The notes under the pieces were generated by a model. That model was not told the origin of the DNA. It ran no database searches and saw only the letters and a program-made list of their open reading frames with translations. A stretch of DNA of 64,000 bases from Limnobaculum xujianqingii (GTDB taxonomy: Bacteria; Pseudomonadota; Gammaproteobacteria; Enterobacterales; Enterobacteriaceae): contig NZ_JABMLK010000001.1 of NCBI RefSeq assembly GCF_013394855.1, forward strand, positions 1,507,501-1,571,500, written 5' to 3'. Shown piece after piece: positions 41,175 through 51,221 of the stretch (its first letter is position 1; each line of letters opens with the position of its first letter). A program made the position numbers and the translations under genes.

Positions 41175-42447
41175 ATATAATTAATTCTTTCGATATTATT
41201 GATGAGTTATATATAAGCCAAATGAAAAATGCCATCATTATCCTTTCAGAAAAAAACACTGGTCCTTTTAATACAAAACTAAAAATCAACCCTATAAATA
41301 AAAAGCAAAAAGCATACAGTTGAATTTTATTTTCTACTTTCAGATATCTAAAATAACTTGTAATAAAATGGGTTGCATATACAAAAACAAATAACAACCC
41401 ACAAATTCCAAAAGCAATGAAATTAAGAAGTATTCCAGAATCAGTGCTATATAAAAAATTATATTGCTCACTTAATCCAGGTTGTGCCCAAAATCCAGTT
41501 CCTATAAATACTGGTACATTCCATGGTATAAAGAGATAGCTATCAAATAATTCATTTGTAGAAGCCGTTTCAAGAGTTCCATTTTCAATAAAGTTATAGA
41601 TAGGCTCAAATACAAACCTTAAAAAGACATTAAATTTATCTACGCCTAAAACAGCAGTCAACAAAGCAACAGAAATAAACATGCAACTAATTAAGCAAAA
41701 AAGATAGAATAACTTTCTTTTTGAAATACTAAATAGCAATATGAAAACCGAAAAAACCAAAATAAAACCACTTCTTCCTGCAATTAGCGAAAGGGCAGCC
41801 AACAAAGAAGTCACAATTACAAATTTAACATTATCCCTATACTTAAGAGATAGACACCAATTTGAAAACATAAAATATATAAGTCCATAACAAATTGATG
41901 TGTCATATATAGATAACCCTGCCAATCCCGTAGCTCTAAAATGTCCCTGTTCAGCTAAAATCTTCCATTCATTAGTTAAGTCTATAATTGAATTAAATAA
42001 AGTACGAAATGAAGGTAATGATAACTGTGCAATTATAACTAGCAACTGTATAAATAAAGAAAATAATACTGCTTTAATTAACAAACCCTGATAAGTTTGA
42101 AAATTCTCCTTAGATATTTTCAATGCAATATTACGAATAAATAAACAACAACCCAAAGGTATAATTAAAGCCTTAAGTACATAGCGTAATATGATAAATA
42201 ATGAATCAGTATTTTGGCCAACAAAAAAAGAAACCAAACACATTATTAATAATACTGTGATGAATATAATTTCATTACGAAGAGTATTAGGTATTTTATA
42301 TTTGAATATGCATGTTGAAAATCCTAAAAATGCAATAATTAGTGGGGGGTAAACTTTAATTCCACTTATTATATAGCTGCCAGAAAATAAGCTAAAAAGG
42401 ACAATTACATTTAGGAAAAACTTACTAAAACAACTAAATGCATTCAT
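41164..42447 (-). CDS. wzy: O-antigen polymerase Wzy, cluster A
   Basis: A 427-residue, very hydrophobic protein with about 10-12 membrane helices and a large loop around RATGLAGLSIYD and LIAGRSGF, which fits Wzy polymerases joining repeat units on the periplasmic side. Sequence conservation in the family is low, so the call rests on topology, these motifs and its place among wzx and wzz. It overlaps the following glycosyltransferase gene by 11 bases. Confidence 0.78.
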   Translation of the reverse strand: MNAFSCFSKFFLNVIVLFSLFSGSYIISGIKVYPPLIIAFLGFSTCIFKYKIPNTLRNEIIFITVLLIMCLVSFFVGQNTDSLFIILRYVLKALIIPLGCCLFIRNIALKISKENFQTYQGLLIKAVLFSLFIQLLVIIAQLSLPSFRTLFNSIIDLTNEWKILAEQGHFRATGLAGLSIYDTSICYGLIYFMFSNWCLSLKYRDNVKFVIVTSLLAALSLIAGRSGFILVFSVFILLFSISKRKLFYLFCLISCMFISVALLTAVLGVDKFNVFLRFVFEPIYNFIENGTLETASTNELFDSYLFIPWNVPVFIGTGFWAQPGLSEQYNFLYSTDSGILLNFIAFGICGLLFVFVYATHFITSYFRYLKVENKIQLYAFCFLFIGLIFSFVLKGPVFFSERIMMAFFIWLIYNSSIISKELIIYEN

Positions 42448-42563
42448 AAAATCATCATCTCATACATATATACATACCCTACAAGATATAATAGTATTAA
42501 TCAAATATTAAAATTTAATTTGAAAAGTTCAATTTTAATTACTTTACACAATTAACTAAAAAA

Positions 42564-43817
42564 TCATGTGCTGATTTTATATATAATACGCTCTAAGGTA
42601 TCTACTTGCACTTTTGCTGAAGTTGTCTTCAAGGCAAACTCTCTAGCTTGAAATTTCATTTTATCAACTTCATCAACATTTTTAGAAATAAAAGATTTTA
42701 TTGCCTCAGCTAATGCACTTGCATTAATATCATCAGCAAGGAACCCTGTTTCACCATCAATGATAAGATCTTCCGCAACACCCATTTTAAATGAAATTAC
42801 AGGTACACCTGACATCATGGATTCATTTATCATCATTGGACCTGCATCTTCAATAGAAGAACAAATAAAAACATCTGCTAAGTTATAAAGATATGGATAA
42901 AGAGTCTTATCTTTTATAAATTTTAATTTTGTATGAGAAACATTATTTAAACTAAAATCACTATCGCCAACAGTTAATATTGATATGCCATCCAGCAAAA
43001 ACCCATCATTTTCGAGAATACTTAAGGCATCGACTAAATACTTATATCCCTTTCTGGGAACATTTAATGATTGAGCCCCTACAAATAATACATATTTATC
43101 TTTTGGCAATTCTACTGATAATTTATTTTGTGCAACAAGCTTTGATCTTGGAAAAAACAATTCATCATCGATACCAATCAATAGTTTTTCTCGCCCAAAC
43201 TTTGCATTAATAGCACTCAAATCATATTTTTCGTCTAACCATTTACTAGCCGATAAGAAAATACTATTTATTTCTCTAAACTGTTTTATTCTAGAAGTTA
43301 AAACTCTCTCAGCTATATTTATTAAATTCGGATATTTTATTGCAGGACATCCAGTGCAAGTTGTTTGATAACCAATACACTCCCAAGGATAATGGCATCC
43401 TCCGGTTAACATTCCCGCATCCATCAAATAAAAAGCTACTGGGACTTGATAATATTTCTGTAATTCATATATATCTTTATCAGATAAAAATCCGGACACA
43501 TAATAAACAATAATCATATCAGGCTTAAATTTAGTTTTCTTTTCTATTTCAGAAACACTAAATGTTGTACCATATAATAAATATGCACGATCTTTATCTG
43601 TTTTTCGTCTAACAATTAGTCTACGTAAGACCTTATAAAAAAAGTTGAAGAAAGATGTTCTTTTTTTGGACATTTGATAAACATCATCATCCATAGATCC
43701 TTTTTCTGCTACATACATTAAAGAATTATGATTATATTTTATTAAATTTAAATGAGTCCTAAATGCACCAAAAAATGCCCCACGATCATCACCAGTAGAT
43801 AGATGTAAAATATTCAA
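42564..43817 (-). CDS. GT4 glycosyltransferase, WcaC-like
   Basis: A 417-residue GT-B enzyme beginning NILHLSTGDDRGAFFGAFR. A cysteine-rich segment (GGCHYPWECIGYQTTC, then CPAI; about 140-163) is typical of WcaC-like polysaccharide glycosyltransferases, and the C-terminal half holds FVGAQS and the donor-binding EDAGPMMINESMMSG. The sugar transferred is unknown. It lies between wzx and wzy of cluster A. Confidence 0.83.
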   Translation of the reverse strand: MNILHLSTGDDRGAFFGAFRTHLNLIKYNHNSLMYVAEKGSMDDDVYQMSKKRTSFFNFFYKVLRRLIVRRKTDKDRAYLLYGTTFSVSEIEKKTKFKPDMIIVYYVSGFLSDKDIYELQKYYQVPVAFYLMDAGMLTGGCHYPWECIGYQTTCTGCPAIKYPNLINIAERVLTSRIKQFREINSIFLSASKWLDEKYDLSAINAKFGREKLLIGIDDELFFPRSKLVAQNKLSVELPKDKYVLFVGAQSLNVPRKGYKYLVDALSILENDGFLLDGISILTVGDSDFSLNNVSHTKLKFIKDKTLYPYLYNLADVFICSSIEDAGPMMINESMMSGVPVISFKMGVAEDLIIDGETGFLADDINASALAEAIKSFISKNVDEVDKMKFQAREFALKTTSAKVQVDTLERIIYKIST

Positions 43818-43864
43818 TTTATTGCCTTCTAGGTATCCTATTTAACCTGATATAAACTACATTA

Positions 43865-45382
43865 CTAATTTAATGTTATTTTTGAAAAAAACAAATGAAT
43901 ATATCTCTTTACAAGAAAATATATTAATAGCGTTATAAAGAAATTAATCAATGGTGGTATAAATAAATCAAGAATAGGTACTGATGTAATATATTTTGTA
44001 TTTGAAAATATATAAAATATACTTGTAGAAAGTATAAAAACTCCGCCAAAAATCAATGCAAAAAAATTAATAAATTTATTCATTAATTTATGGACACAGT
44101 ACCCCCCCCAAAAAATCATAAATAATAAAGAATGTATAAATACAAATTTAGCACTAATCACTGCGCCATAATACTTAGCAATAAGAACTGACAATGGAAT
44201 TGTTAGTGATGAGTAAATAATATATGCATAAAAATGATTTTTTAATTTTCCTTGTGCATACAAGATAATAAATACAAAATTCATAATCCCTGCAATCAGT
44301 GCAGCAGCAATCAACCATTTTGCATAACCATTAATATTCGCACCTAATAAGTCACTTCTTATCCATAATGAAATTATATCATCACCAAAAAGAAAAAAAT
44401 AAGGAATAATAGGAGAAAGTAGCGCAACAAAAACAAATAATGATATATTATATATTCTTAAAAATTCTTTTTCATTTTTATCTTTATATAACACACTTAG
44501 TCTTGGAAGCAAAAACTGTGTTAATGGAACAGTAAAAATTGATATGGTAGTAGCTAGCTGAGCAGCAATTTGGTAATTAGCATATTCTTCTAATATTAGG
44601 TACTTTGACAATACTACTTTATCAATTTGTGTCGCAATTATCCAGATAATTGATAATCCAGATAATTGTAATGAAAACTTCGCAATCTTTAGCAAAGAAA
44701 ATTCATCTGCAATTTTATCAAATTGCGTAGTTTCATTTATTTTTTTCTTAGTTAACTTGATATTAAAAAATACTAATAATATCCAAATAAAACTAATAAT
44801 AGAAAAATCTAGTATTGATACAAATAATATTATTTTAAAAAAAGTATAGAGATCATTACTCACGTTTTTTATTGCTAAATAAGAACCACAATAAAATAAT
44901 GTTGTATATATAATGCCCCAAAGAGCAAGAATATCTTGTCTCTCCATGCCATTTATAAAACTTGAAACAAATGATTTCAAATACATTATTGATAAAATAA
45001 TGCCAATTAACTTTATGCAATAAATAGCTTCAGGATAATTAATTGATGTTTTTAACCACCCAATAACAATATAATCAGAGCTGAAATAAAATGAAACAAT
45101 AATTATGCATGCTATAATTAAAAAAATAAAAAATACTTTAAGAAATAAACTTATTACCTTTTGAAAAGAATATTGATTAAATCGATTTGTAGAAACAATT
45201 TTTATAAATGCACTTCCAATACCAGCATCTAATATCCCAATCAATCCTATTAGCATTGTAAAAAAAGAAACCAATCCATAATTTTCTGCACCTAGAATAC
45301 CGATTGTATATGGAACAAATATTAAAGGAATTATTGCTCTATAAATTTGTGATGAATAAAGTATTGTTATTTTTTTTAACAT
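43865..45382 (-). CDS. wzx: O-unit flippase Wzx, cluster A
   Basis: A 505-residue polysaccharide transporter of the MOP/PST superfamily with about twelve to fourteen membrane helices; the start KKITILYSSQIYRAIIPLIFVPY and GAENYGLVSFF are typical. It flips undecaprenyl-linked repeat units across the inner membrane. Codon use is very AT-rich compared with flanking core genes. Confidence 0.88.
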   Translation of the reverse strand: MLKKITILYSSQIYRAIIPLIFVPYTIGILGAENYGLVSFFTMLIGLIGILDAGIGSAFIKIVSTNRFNQYSFQKVISLFLKVFFIFLIIACIIIVSFYFSSDYIVIGWLKTSINYPEAIYCIKLIGIILSIMYLKSFVSSFINGMERQDILALWGIIYTTLFYCGSYLAIKNVSNDLYTFFKIILFVSILDFSIISFIWILLVFFNIKLTKKKINETTQFDKIADEFSLLKIAKFSLQLSGLSIIWIIATQIDKVVLSKYLILEEYANYQIAAQLATTISIFTVPLTQFLLPRLSVLYKDKNEKEFLRIYNISLFVFVALLSPIIPYFFLFGDDIISLWIRSDLLGANINGYAKWLIAAALIAGIMNFVFIILYAQGKLKNHFYAYIIYSSLTIPLSVLIAKYYGAVISAKFVFIHSLLFMIFWGGYCVHKLMNKFINFFALIFGGVFILSTSIFYIFSNTKYITSVPILDLFIPPLINFFITLLIYFLVKRYIHLFFSKITLN

Positions 45383-45527
45383 TTATTTTCACTGCTTATT
45401 CTAATGAATAATAAATTATTTAATGAAAAATAAATTATTAAAGAACCAATTAACCTATAAATATAAAATTCAAAGAATAATAATGAATTTCTTATTACCT
45501 AATTAATATATTGTTTATTTATTAGAA

Positions 45528-46082
45528 CTATAAATACTGATTAGTCTCTAAAGAAAAACTCTTTGCATTCATATCTTTATGCGATAAAATAATCTTATTT
45601 CTATTAATTGGCCAATTAATATTTAAACTAGGATCATTCCATGCGATAGTACCTTCAGCAGCAGGCATATAATAACTTGTTGTTTTATATAAAAACTCAG
45701 CTATTTCACTTAGAACGACAAAACCATGCGCAAAACCTTCAGGTATCCACATAAATCGTTTATTTTCAGCAGAAAGATTGCACCCAACCCACTGACCAAA
45801 AGTAGCTGAATCATGGCGGATATCTACCGCTACATCAAACACTTCACCCACAACACACCTAACCAACTTACCTTGAGCATGAGGTGATAACTGATAATGC
45901 AAACCGCGCAAAACTCCCATCATTGACTTTGAATGATTATCTTGTACAAAATCAATTTTACGACCAACAACCTCTTCAAAAACCTTCTGATTAAAACTTT
46001 CAAAGAAAAACCCTCGTTCATCTCCAAAGACTTTTGGTTCTAAGATTAACACATCAGGAATTGTTGTCTTAATAACGTTCAT
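45528..46082 (-). CDS. rfbC: RfbC (RmlC), dTDP-4-dehydrorhamnose 3,5-epimerase
   Basis: A 184-residue cupin epimerase, third step of dTDP-L-rhamnose synthesis. Catalytic residues are visible in FVQDNHSKS, GVLRGLHYQ (His) and AEFLYKTTSYY (Tyr). The intergenic stretch just upstream contains a remnant of rfbA, so an rfbB-D-A-C operon has been cut down. RfbD is encoded further upstream in the same direction. Confidence 0.95.
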   Translation of the reverse strand: MNVIKTTIPDVLILEPKVFGDERGFFFESFNQKVFEEVVGRKIDFVQDNHSKSMMGVLRGLHYQLSPHAQGKLVRCVVGEVFDVAVDIRHDSATFGQWVGCNLSAENKRFMWIPEGFAHGFVVLSEIAEFLYKTTSYYMPAAEGTIAWNDPSLNINWPINRNKIILSHKDMNAKSFSLETNQYL

Positions 46083-46085
46083 TAT

Positions 46086-46200
46086 TTAATAACCTTTAAC
46101 TATCTTTAGCTAATATTTATTGTAATCATTATTTAGTAATAATGAAGCCAATATTCTTGCAGGCCTCAAATCTATAAATCCCTTACCGCAGCATTCAATA
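46086..46200 (-). pseudogene. 3' remnant of rfbA (RmlA)
   Basis: The 220-bp gap between rfbD and rfbC encodes, on the minus strand, CGKGFIDLRPARILASLL, then NNDYNKY, an in-frame TAG and LKIVKGY before a stop at 46086-46088. This aligns with the C-terminus of RmlA (YRKGFID...KNAYGQYLLKMIKGY in E. coli). Only about 35-40 codons survive and one is a stop, so the glucose-1-phosphate thymidylyltransferase gene is dead here. Its position matches the usual rmlB-rmlD-rmlA-rmlC order. Confidence 0.8.
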
Positions 46201-46302
46201 ATGATCTAATACCAGTTTATTTTATATGATTCCAATTTATGGCTATAAATTATAGGCTTCCATAAGTAAAAAGAATCTAAGATTCCGTTTTTTATATGTT
46301 AA

Positions 46303-47211
46303 CTATACACGATTCGCCGTCATAGAAAATAGTTCAGCCAGCATTCGTTTAACACCCACTTCCCATTCAGGTAATATTAAATTAAACGTTTGCTGAAACT
46401 TTAGCGTATTCAGGCGTGAATTATGAGGACGATTTGCAGGAGTTGAATAGGAGCTTGTTGGGACAGGGTAAATATTTTCTACCGCCAGAACTAAGCCCGC
46501 TTTTTCTGCTTCATCAAAAACAAGCCGAGCATAATCAAACCATGTCGTCGTTCCCGCAGCAACAAGATGGTAAAGTCCACCGACTTCAGGTCTACTTAAC
46601 GCGGTGCGAATAGCATGAGCGGTACAATCAGCTAGTAATTCAGCTCCTGTTGGCGCACCAAATTGGTCATTAATTATCGAGAGCGAATTACGTTCTTTTG
46701 CCAGCTTTAGCATTGTTTTCGCAAAATTATTTCCTTTCCCTGCGAATACCCAACTAGTACGAAAAATGAGATGTTTTGTACAATTCTGTTGAACAGCTAG
46801 CTCACCCGCACGTTTAGTTTCACCATATACATTTAATGGCGCAGTCATATCAGTTTCTAACCATGGTTTCTCACCATTACCTGGGAAAACATAATCAGTA
46901 GAATAATGAACCAACCAAGCGTTTAACTTCTCAGCTTCTTTAGCAATGATTTCTACACTAATAGCATTTAATAAGAGAGCAAAATCAGGTTCACTTTCTG
47001 CCTTATCAACAGCTGTGTGTGCTGCAGCGTTAACAATCACATCGGGCCTCACCCGACGGACTGTATCGGCCACACCTTCCGGATTGCTAAAATCGCCACA
47101 ATACTCTGTAGAATGAATATCAACTGCAATAACATTCCCCAATGGTGCTAGTGAACGTTGCAATTCCCAACCTACCTGCCCTGTTTTGCCAAACAGAAGA
47201 ATTTTTGTCAT
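46303..47211 (-). CDS. rfbD: RfbD (RmlD), dTDP-4-dehydrorhamnose reductase
   Basis: A 302-residue short-chain reductase making dTDP-L-rhamnose from the RfbC product. The nucleotide site is FGKTGQVGWELQ and the catalytic Tyr-Lys pair is in YGETKRAGE; NAAAHTAVDKAE is characteristic. The start is ATG 47211; a TTG one codon upstream is unlikely. No intact rfbA or rfbB is present in the window. Confidence 0.95.
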   Translation of the reverse strand: MTKILLFGKTGQVGWELQRSLAPLGNVIAVDIHSTEYCGDFSNPEGVADTVRRVRPDVIVNAAAHTAVDKAESEPDFALLLNAISVEIIAKEAEKLNAWLVHYSTDYVFPGNGEKPWLETDMTAPLNVYGETKRAGELAVQQNCTKHLIFRTSWVFAGKGNNFAKTMLKLAKERNSLSIINDQFGAPTGAELLADCTAHAIRTALSRPEVGGLYHLVAAGTTTWFDYARLVFDEAEKAGLVLAVENIYPVPTSSYSTPANRPHNSRLNTLKFQQTFNLILPEWEVGVKRMLAELFSMTANRV

Positions 47212-47280
47212 CAAAATATTTCTCTATAATTCTGTGTAATTCAATTTTTTGTCATAAACACAGTTTTAAACACTTCTAAT

Positions 47281-48357
47281 CTATTTTCTTTTTTTGATAG
47301 CATCATTAAAAAAAACAAAAAGAACACTTATGCACACACCTAATAAACTACCAATGACCAATATTAGTAATTTTCTAGGCTTATCTTTATTTGTTGGAGA
47401 AATAGGGCTCTTTAAATAACTAAATCCTTTAGCATCGGTACTATCAACTTTAAAATTATCTAAATTTATCCACTGACGCTGCAGATCATAATAAAAATCA
47501 CCTAGAACCAAAGGTTGTTTTTCTATACTTTCAGACATAGCACTTAGTGCATCTTTACCTAATAAAAACAATCTGTTGCTATCCAGCTGAGTTAAACCAG
47601 TTACCTCTGGTTTTTGGATATTAGTTCTTTCCGCAATAGTCAGTGCCATTTTAATATTCTTAATTTCTTCCTGGCGCTGCTCTTCTGCCACTTTCTTAAT
47701 AGCAGCCATTTGATTTTTCAATGTTTGCTTTTTATTCTTTATTTGAGACATTAACTGGGCATACCAAACTTGGCTAACATTAGCGTTAACTCTATCGATA
47801 TACTCTTCCAATAGATTTTTTGCTTCAGAGGCTGTGGTAGCTGAGAAACTAAAGGTATATATTAAATTGTCTTGATTTTTAGTTAATTTTACATTTTCGA
47901 TGAGTTCATTCAATATATTAGCTCTATCTCGTTCATTCTTTCCTTCAACTAATTTTTTAAAATAATTAGTTTCACTAATAAATTTACTTAACTCATTATA
48001 AGAACCGGCCTGCGAAATGAATTGTTTAAACAATTTATTAGCTACTTCCTCTGATGAGGTGGGTCTATCAACATTGCCCTCCAACAATCTCGAACCCTGA
48101 TAATAATTATCCATTGAATCGAAATTTGGCACATCAACAACGGCAGTAGCAGTCCACTGCTCTTTAGCTGTAAATGCATAAACTGCAGACAAAAGTGTGG
48201 TCACTAACATACAACCAACTATCCAATGCTTTTTCTTCCATAGTTGTACAAAGAGATCGAACAAATCGATCTCTTCAGTTTTAGTAGCGTGATACATTGG
48301 ATAGTAACCAGAAAGGACCGGTTGGGGGTGTGATTGAATTTGCTCTTTATTGCTCAT
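47281..48357 (-). CDS. wzz: Wzz, polysaccharide chain-length regulator
   Basis: A 358-residue polysaccharide co-polymerase. It has an N-terminal membrane helix (about 44-65), a long periplasmic coiled-coil region (about 70-330) and a C-terminal helix (about 332-352) preceded by the proline-rich YLKSPISPTNKDKP. It sets the length distribution of Wzy polymer. It is the first gene after the JUMPstart of cluster A. It is the only intact wzz in the window, so it may serve both clusters. Confidence 0.92.
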   Translation of the reverse strand: MSNKEQIQSHPQPVLSGYYPMYHATKTEEIDLFDLFVQLWKKKHWIVGCMLVTTLLSAVYAFTAKEQWTATAVVDVPNFDSMDNYYQGSRLLEGNVDRPTSSEEVANKLFKQFISQAGSYNELSKFISETNYFKKLVEGKNERDRANILNELIENVKLTKNQDNLIYTFSFSATTASEAKNLLEEYIDRVNANVSQVWYAQLMSQIKNKKQTLKNQMAAIKKVAEEQRQEEIKNIKMALTIAERTNIQKPEVTGLTQLDSNRLFLLGKDALSAMSESIEKQPLVLGDFYYDLQRQWINLDNFKVDSTDAKGFSYLKSPISPTNKDKPRKLLILVIGSLLGVCISVLFVFFNDAIKKRK

Positions 48358-48413
48358 CTACTATTCCAATTCATTGAAATTTAATGCATTCAGTTTTACA
48401 TGCATTAAAAATG

Positions 48414-48446
48414 CATGCTACCGCCCTTAGGTTAAGCTCCTAAAGG
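48414..48446 (-). promoter_or_regulatory. JUMPstart/ops element of cluster A
   Basis: The minus strand contains GGGCGGTAGCATG, matching the ops core GGCGGTAGCGTG, preceded by GGAGCTTAACCTAAG, a shortened form of the JUMPstart GGTAGCTGTTAAGCCAG. It lies 56 bases before wzz. RfaH loads onto RNA polymerase paused at ops and prevents early termination in long polysaccharide operons. Confidence 0.88.
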
Positions 48447-48544
48447 CACAATAGATAATGATAGTGCATGAACACTAGCACATCTAAGTTAGTTAATTAG
48501 GCCAAAACCAATATAATAATACTTTTATCTATATCTTATACTGG

Positions 48545-48574
48545 ATTATAAGCGTGGTGTCATTGCGCTGTCGA
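48545..48574 (-). promoter_or_regulatory. Candidate sigma70 promoter of cluster A
   Basis: On the minus strand TCGACA, an 18-base spacer and TATAAT lie about 100 bases upstream of the ops element, the usual spacing for an RfaH-controlled operon. The match is good but was found by eye only. Confidence 0.55.
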
Positions 48575-48803
48575 TTATACTCACTTACCCCTCAATCGCA
48601 AGTAAAGCGCTCTATGGCATCAATGATTAAGATTTAGAATATCTAGTGGGCAACAAACCTTACACATGAGGGCTTGTATGGTAATAAACTTTTTGATTGT
48701 TAAATATTCTGAATAGAGATACACAAGAACATCATGCAATCGCAGTCAATATGTAAATACTCCACCTATTAGTTCTATGTACTTTTTTAAATTTGGAATT
48801 GCG

Positions 48804-49991
48804 GAGCTGTCCCAAAATTTATTCCCTGCTAATTACGCTATCGCTTCATAATCAACCGGAGATAAATCATCCGATGTTGAATCCTTGCAATCGCGATTGT
48901 AGAACACTTAGATATAATCAAATATTGAACTCATTGCAGCGACTCAGATAATTAACGCTTTTCCCTACATTCCCCTGTTTTTAACGCTCACCATATTGTC
49001 ATAACCGCAGCCCTTGCCACTCATTGAGCAGCTTAATCCATATTTCCCTAACTCTACTCAATAGTTATGACTGGTATACAGCCGAATCACTCGAAAAATC
49101 ATTGTCTGGAACTTAAGCCTTTTTTTTTGAAAATGCCATTAATTATCAATACCCTGAACATGATAGTAAAACAACATCAGGCTGGTAAAAAAATGATAAC
49201 TCATTCAGATAGAGATAGCCAATATAGGTCAAGTATTGTGGCCAGATATTACAAGCCTTCCGCCGTTTTGATGTATGTAATAGCGGATACCCAAGCAGAA
49301 GGGGCGGAAGTCACGGTCTAATAAATTTAGGTGCAATGGGTAATTATGTCCACTCTTGGTTGTCACTTTATAGTGGGACTCATTAACGGCTTTTAGGCTA
49401 ACCTGTTTCATCAATCGACCCAGCTGAGTGTTACCATAAAAACACCGCCCATTCTTTAAATCACTTTGTAAACGATGTATACTATAAGTCCCACTGCTGT
49501 TTTGTTGCACCCTAATCTATGGCAATAATTAAATTATCTAATTGCTTACGGGTACAAAGTGCTTACCCATGCCATGCAAGCAACTGACAAAGATGATTAA
49601 CAGAGAGAAAACTGATAATTTAGTTTCTATAGTCTATTTCAGCGATTTTCCCTGTGCAAAAAATACCGTCGTTTTTTAGGATAGTTTTATCCTCTTCCAG
49701 TTTGGCTGCTTTGGCTTTTAGACAACGTATTTCTAATTTTTGCTCAGAGGATTATGGGGAATTGGAAAGGCGGAATCAGGCTTATCCTTGATACAATTTT
49801 TCCAGTCATGGATAATATTTTCTCTTATATCAAATTATTGAGTCATGAGAGCAACTGATTTACCGCTTTCAAATAGTAATGTAACGGCTCTGCCTTAAAC
49901 TCAAGAGTATAAAGTTGTCTTGCCATAATATAATAGCCTCGCTTTTATTAATTGATTTAAAAACATGGTGGTATTAAATCAAGGACAGCTC
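48804..49991 (-). mobile_element. Decayed IS3-family insertion sequence with an inverted internal segment
   Basis: Matching ends GAGCTGTCC bound about 1.19 kb, at 48804 and (inverted) 49991. On the minus strand a broken OrfA starts at 49926 (MARQLYTLEFKAE) and continues as a coiled-coil part (EIRCLKAKAAKLEEDKTILK). OrfB follows: a frame at 49510-49229 with TKSGHNYPLHLNLLDRDF, and its C-terminal part near 49050-48837 (CSMSGKGCGYDN, VFYNRDC, LSPVDYE). The central piece with LIINTLNMIV and ITHSDRDSQYRS reads on the plus strand at about 49095-49250, so it appears inverted or comes from a second copy. Several stops and frameshifts make it non-functional. Confidence 0.82.
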
Positions 49992-50108
49992 AAACAATGT
50001 AATGATAAATAAATATCATTACATACTTTATCTTTCAGATAATTAAAGTACTCTCTTACGAATTCATTAATTTCAGTGATTAAAAATGCAATGCTCAAAC
50101 TTGTTATA

Positions 50109-51221
50109 TTATGACTTATATATATCTATATGCGTATTAATAACATGATTTATATTAAAGGCATTCTCAGCTAATATTCTGCCTTGTTTAGCAAATGAAT
50201 ATCTTTTAGTAGAGTTATTAATCAAGTCAAGAATATTATCAACCAAAGCATTTACATTTTTCAGAGGAACCAGAGTGCCTGTAACATCAGGAATAATTGC
50301 ATCCCGACACCCAGGGACGTCTGTAGTTATAACAGCTCTGGCACAAGCCGCTGCTTCAATTAAATTTTTAGGTAGCCCTTCTCGATATGAAGGCAACACT
50401 ATAATATTTGATTGAGAAATAGTTTTTGCCGGATTATCAGTATACCCCCAGTATTCAATAACATTATAATTAACCCAAGATTCGAGCTCTAATTTAGTAA
50501 TTGAATTAGGATAACTATCATCAACATCACCAACCAAAACCATACGTACATCGATAATGTTTCTAAGAATTTTTGCAGCTTCAACAAACTCTAAAACACC
50601 TTTATCAATTAATAATCTCGCCATAAGCATTACAACAGGTACACCATCCGGCTCAGGTAAAACAGGATATTTATCTAAATTAACACCAGAACCTCTGATT
50701 AAAATAGATTGACTTAGATTAACAATATTTAATTTTAAAAATAAATCCTTATCATCTGGGTTTTGAAAGATAACAATAGAATTTTTACATTTTATAGATA
50801 ATCGGTAGAAAAGAGAAATTACATATCTAAATAATGTAGCCTTAAAACCAGAAGCTATAAACACATAACCCAAACCAGATATAGAAAATATACGCTTCTT
50901 AATGTTGAGTAATTTACTAGCAATTCCAGCATAAATAACAGGTTTTATTGTTACCATATGTATGATATCAGGCTTTATTTTTGATACAACTTTATAAATA
51001 TGAAAAAAAAGCTTTAGCTCTGACAAAAGTGATGTTCCACTTCGACTAATCGCAAGAGGGTAAATTTTCAACCCCAGGTTTTCTAACATTTCCTGCTTAT
51101 CTGTGATACCACATGCCAGATACACCTCAAATCCCTCATCTATTGCTTTTAAGGCAATTGGCAGGCGATGCGACACAAAAAACCAATCAACATTCACAAC
51201 ATATAATATCTTTTTTTTCAT
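50109..51221 (-). CDS. GT4 glycosyltransferase, PglA/WbpT-like
   Basis: A 370-residue GT-B enzyme starting KKKILYVVNVDWFFVSHRLPIA, a start typical of the PglA-like GT4 branch that transfers N-acetylated hexosamine or hexosaminuronic acids. ARLLIDKGVLEFVEAAK and PSYREGLPKNLIEAAACAR form the donor site. Its ATG overlaps the stop of the asparagine synthase-like gene by one base. It is the last gene of cluster B. Confidence 0.83.
   Translation of the reverse strand: MKKKILYVVNVDWFFVSHRLPIALKAIDEGFEVYLACGITDKQEMLENLGLKIYPLAISRSGTSLLSELKLFFHIYKVVSKIKPDIIHMVTIKPVIYAGIASKLLNIKKRIFSISGLGYVFIASGFKATLFRYVISLFYRLSIKCKNSIVIFQNPDDKDLFLKLNIVNLSQSILIRGSGVNLDKYPVLPEPDGVPVVMLMARLLIDKGVLEFVEAAKILRNIIDVRMVLVGDVDDSYPNSITKLELESWVNYNVIEYWGYTDNPAKTISQSNIIVLPSYREGLPKNLIEAAACARAVITTDVPGCRDAIIPDVTGTLVPLKNVNALVDNILDLINNSTKRYSFAKQGRILAENAFNINHVINTHIDIYKS

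Noticed and set aside
49067..49321. 84-codon plus-strand frame as an independent gene
   Set aside because: Its middle part is an IS3 transposase fragment and its end is antisense to the minus-strand transposase remnant.
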